This document shows positions 5,811 through 6,514 of a stretch of 6,514 bases of DNA, one piece after another. The stretch covers positions 1 to 6,514 of the forward strand of contig CAYRIF010000213.1 in the NCBI GenBank assembly GCA_964424205.1. Direction: 5' to 3'. The notes below the pieces were generated by a model, which was not told the DNA's origin, ran no database searches, and saw only the letters and a program-made list of their open reading frames with translations. Source of the stretch: CAYRIF01 sp964424205. GTDB taxonomy: Bacteria; Bacteroidota; Bacteroidia; Cytophagales; Cyclobacteriaceae. Within the stretch, counting starts at the first letter, position 1; the number at the start of each line of letters is the position of its first letter. Position numbers and translations under genes: made by a program.

Positions 5811-6500
5811 CTACTCCTCATTGGGAGACATTATTTTATACACAATACCTGCCAATACTGCACCAACAATAGGAGCTACCCAAAATAGCCACAACTGGCC
5901 TATTGCCCAACTGCCATCTGCAAACAATGCTTGACTCGTACTTCTCGCGGGGTTTACTGAAGTATTCGTGACAGGAATACTTATCAAATGGATAAGGGTA
6001 AGCCCGAGCCCAATGGCTATTCCTGCAAAACCTTTTGGTGCTTTCACATGTGTAGCACCTAAAATAATAATTAAGAAGAAGAAGGTCATTACTACTTCTG
6101 TAATTAGTGCTGACTGCATACTGTAGCCACCTGGTGAATGTTCCCCGAATCCATTGGCAGCGAATCCGCCCACTTCAAAATCTGCTTTACCTGTAGCGAT
6201 CAAGTATAAAACGCCAGCTCCTGCAATGCCACCTAGTACCTGCGAAATAATATAGGGCACTAAATCCTTTGCATCAAAACGTCCACCTACCCAAAGACCT
6301 ACAGATACTGCAGGGTTAAAATGTGCACCTGAAATGTGCCCAACAGCGTAAGCCATTGTTAGCACGGTTAATCCAAATGCCAACGCAACACCGGCAAATC
6401 CAATACCCAATTCGGGATAGGCCGCTGCCAATACTGCACTCCCACACCCTCCTAATACCAACCAAAATGTTCCAATAAATTCTGCAATTAATTTTTTCAT
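5811..6500 (-). CDS. aqpZ: Aquaporin Z, water channel
   Basis: Inner-membrane tetrameric channel for fast water flow during osmotic change. Its 229 residues match the family (E. coli AqpZ 231). Six hydrophobic membrane segments and two half-helices are apparent, with both NPA motifs: HFNPAVS (N62-P63-A64) and SVNPARS (N183-P184-A185). The four residues of the aromatic/arginine filter that separates water channels from glycerol facilitators are all present by alignment to remembered E. coli AqpZ: Phe42, His171, Thr180 and Arg186. Long blocks such as ELGIGFAGVALAFGLTV (30-46) and LIHLISIPVTNTSVNPARS (169-187) look identical to the proteobacterial protein. The ATG at 6498-6500 gives the usual MKKLIAEFIGTFWLV start. 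The 14 bases upstream are AT-rich without a clear ribosome binding site, and the promoter lies outside the window. A strong terminator follows, so aqpZ is probably monocistronic at its 3' end. Confidence 0.97.
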   Translation of the reverse strand: MKKLIAEFIGTFWLVLGGCGSAVLAAAYPELGIGFAGVALAFGLTVLTMAYAVGHISGAHFNPAVSVGLWVGGRFDAKDLVPYIISQVLGGIAGAGVLYLIATGKADFEVGGFAANGFGEHSPGGYSMQSALITEVVMTFFFLIIILGATHVKAPKGFAGIAIGLGLTLIHLISIPVTNTSVNPARSTSQALFADGSWAIGQLWLFWVAPIVGAVLAGIVYKIMSPNEE

Positions 6501-6514
6501 AATTCTTTTAGTTA

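Overview
The window looks like chromosomal DNA from a member of the Bacteroidota. The evidence is a gene order typical of the phylum (coaBC, a DUF4835/PorD-like gene, recN), a FabI of the Bacteroidota type, a lipoprotein with a Lys-Asp-Glu stretch after the lipid cysteine, TAnnTTTG-type -7 promoter elements, AT-rich spacers and no clear Shine-Dalgarno sequences. The class is not resolved; Chitinophagia-, Saprospiria- or Sphingobacteriia-like relatives seem plausible from the FabI sequence, but that is a judgement from memory.

Left part, plus strand (1-4736): the last codons of a probable upstream gene, then coaBC (coenzyme A synthesis), which overlaps a DUF4835 gene for an exported protein named PorD in some type IX secretion annotations. 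A 75-base spacer with a TATTTTTG element leads to recN (SMC-like DNA repair ATPase). A 47-base spacer with the same element leads to fabI (enoyl-ACP reductase of fatty acid synthesis). The four genes point the same way and may be partly co-transcribed, with extra promoters before recN and fabI. A perfect 16-bp inverted repeat closes the block and lies between the convergent ends of fabI and the next gene.

Right part, minus strand (4795-6500): a lipoprotein of unknown function, probably displayed on the cell surface, and upstream of it aqpZ (water channel). The two are separated by 164 bases that hold a canonical terminator for aqpZ (18-bp stem followed by eight U) and a pyrimidine-rich leader for the lipoprotein gene, so they are probably separate transcription units.

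Most of the window is ordinary core genome: cofactor synthesis, lipid synthesis, DNA repair, secretion support and osmotic water flow. I see no mobile element, CRISPR array, RNA gene, toxin-antitoxin pair or defence system, and no clear sign of an undescribed system. The points most worth a second look are the altered decarboxylase active-site residues in CoaBC, the uncharacterised lipoprotein with its leader, and the inverted repeat around the recN promoter element.
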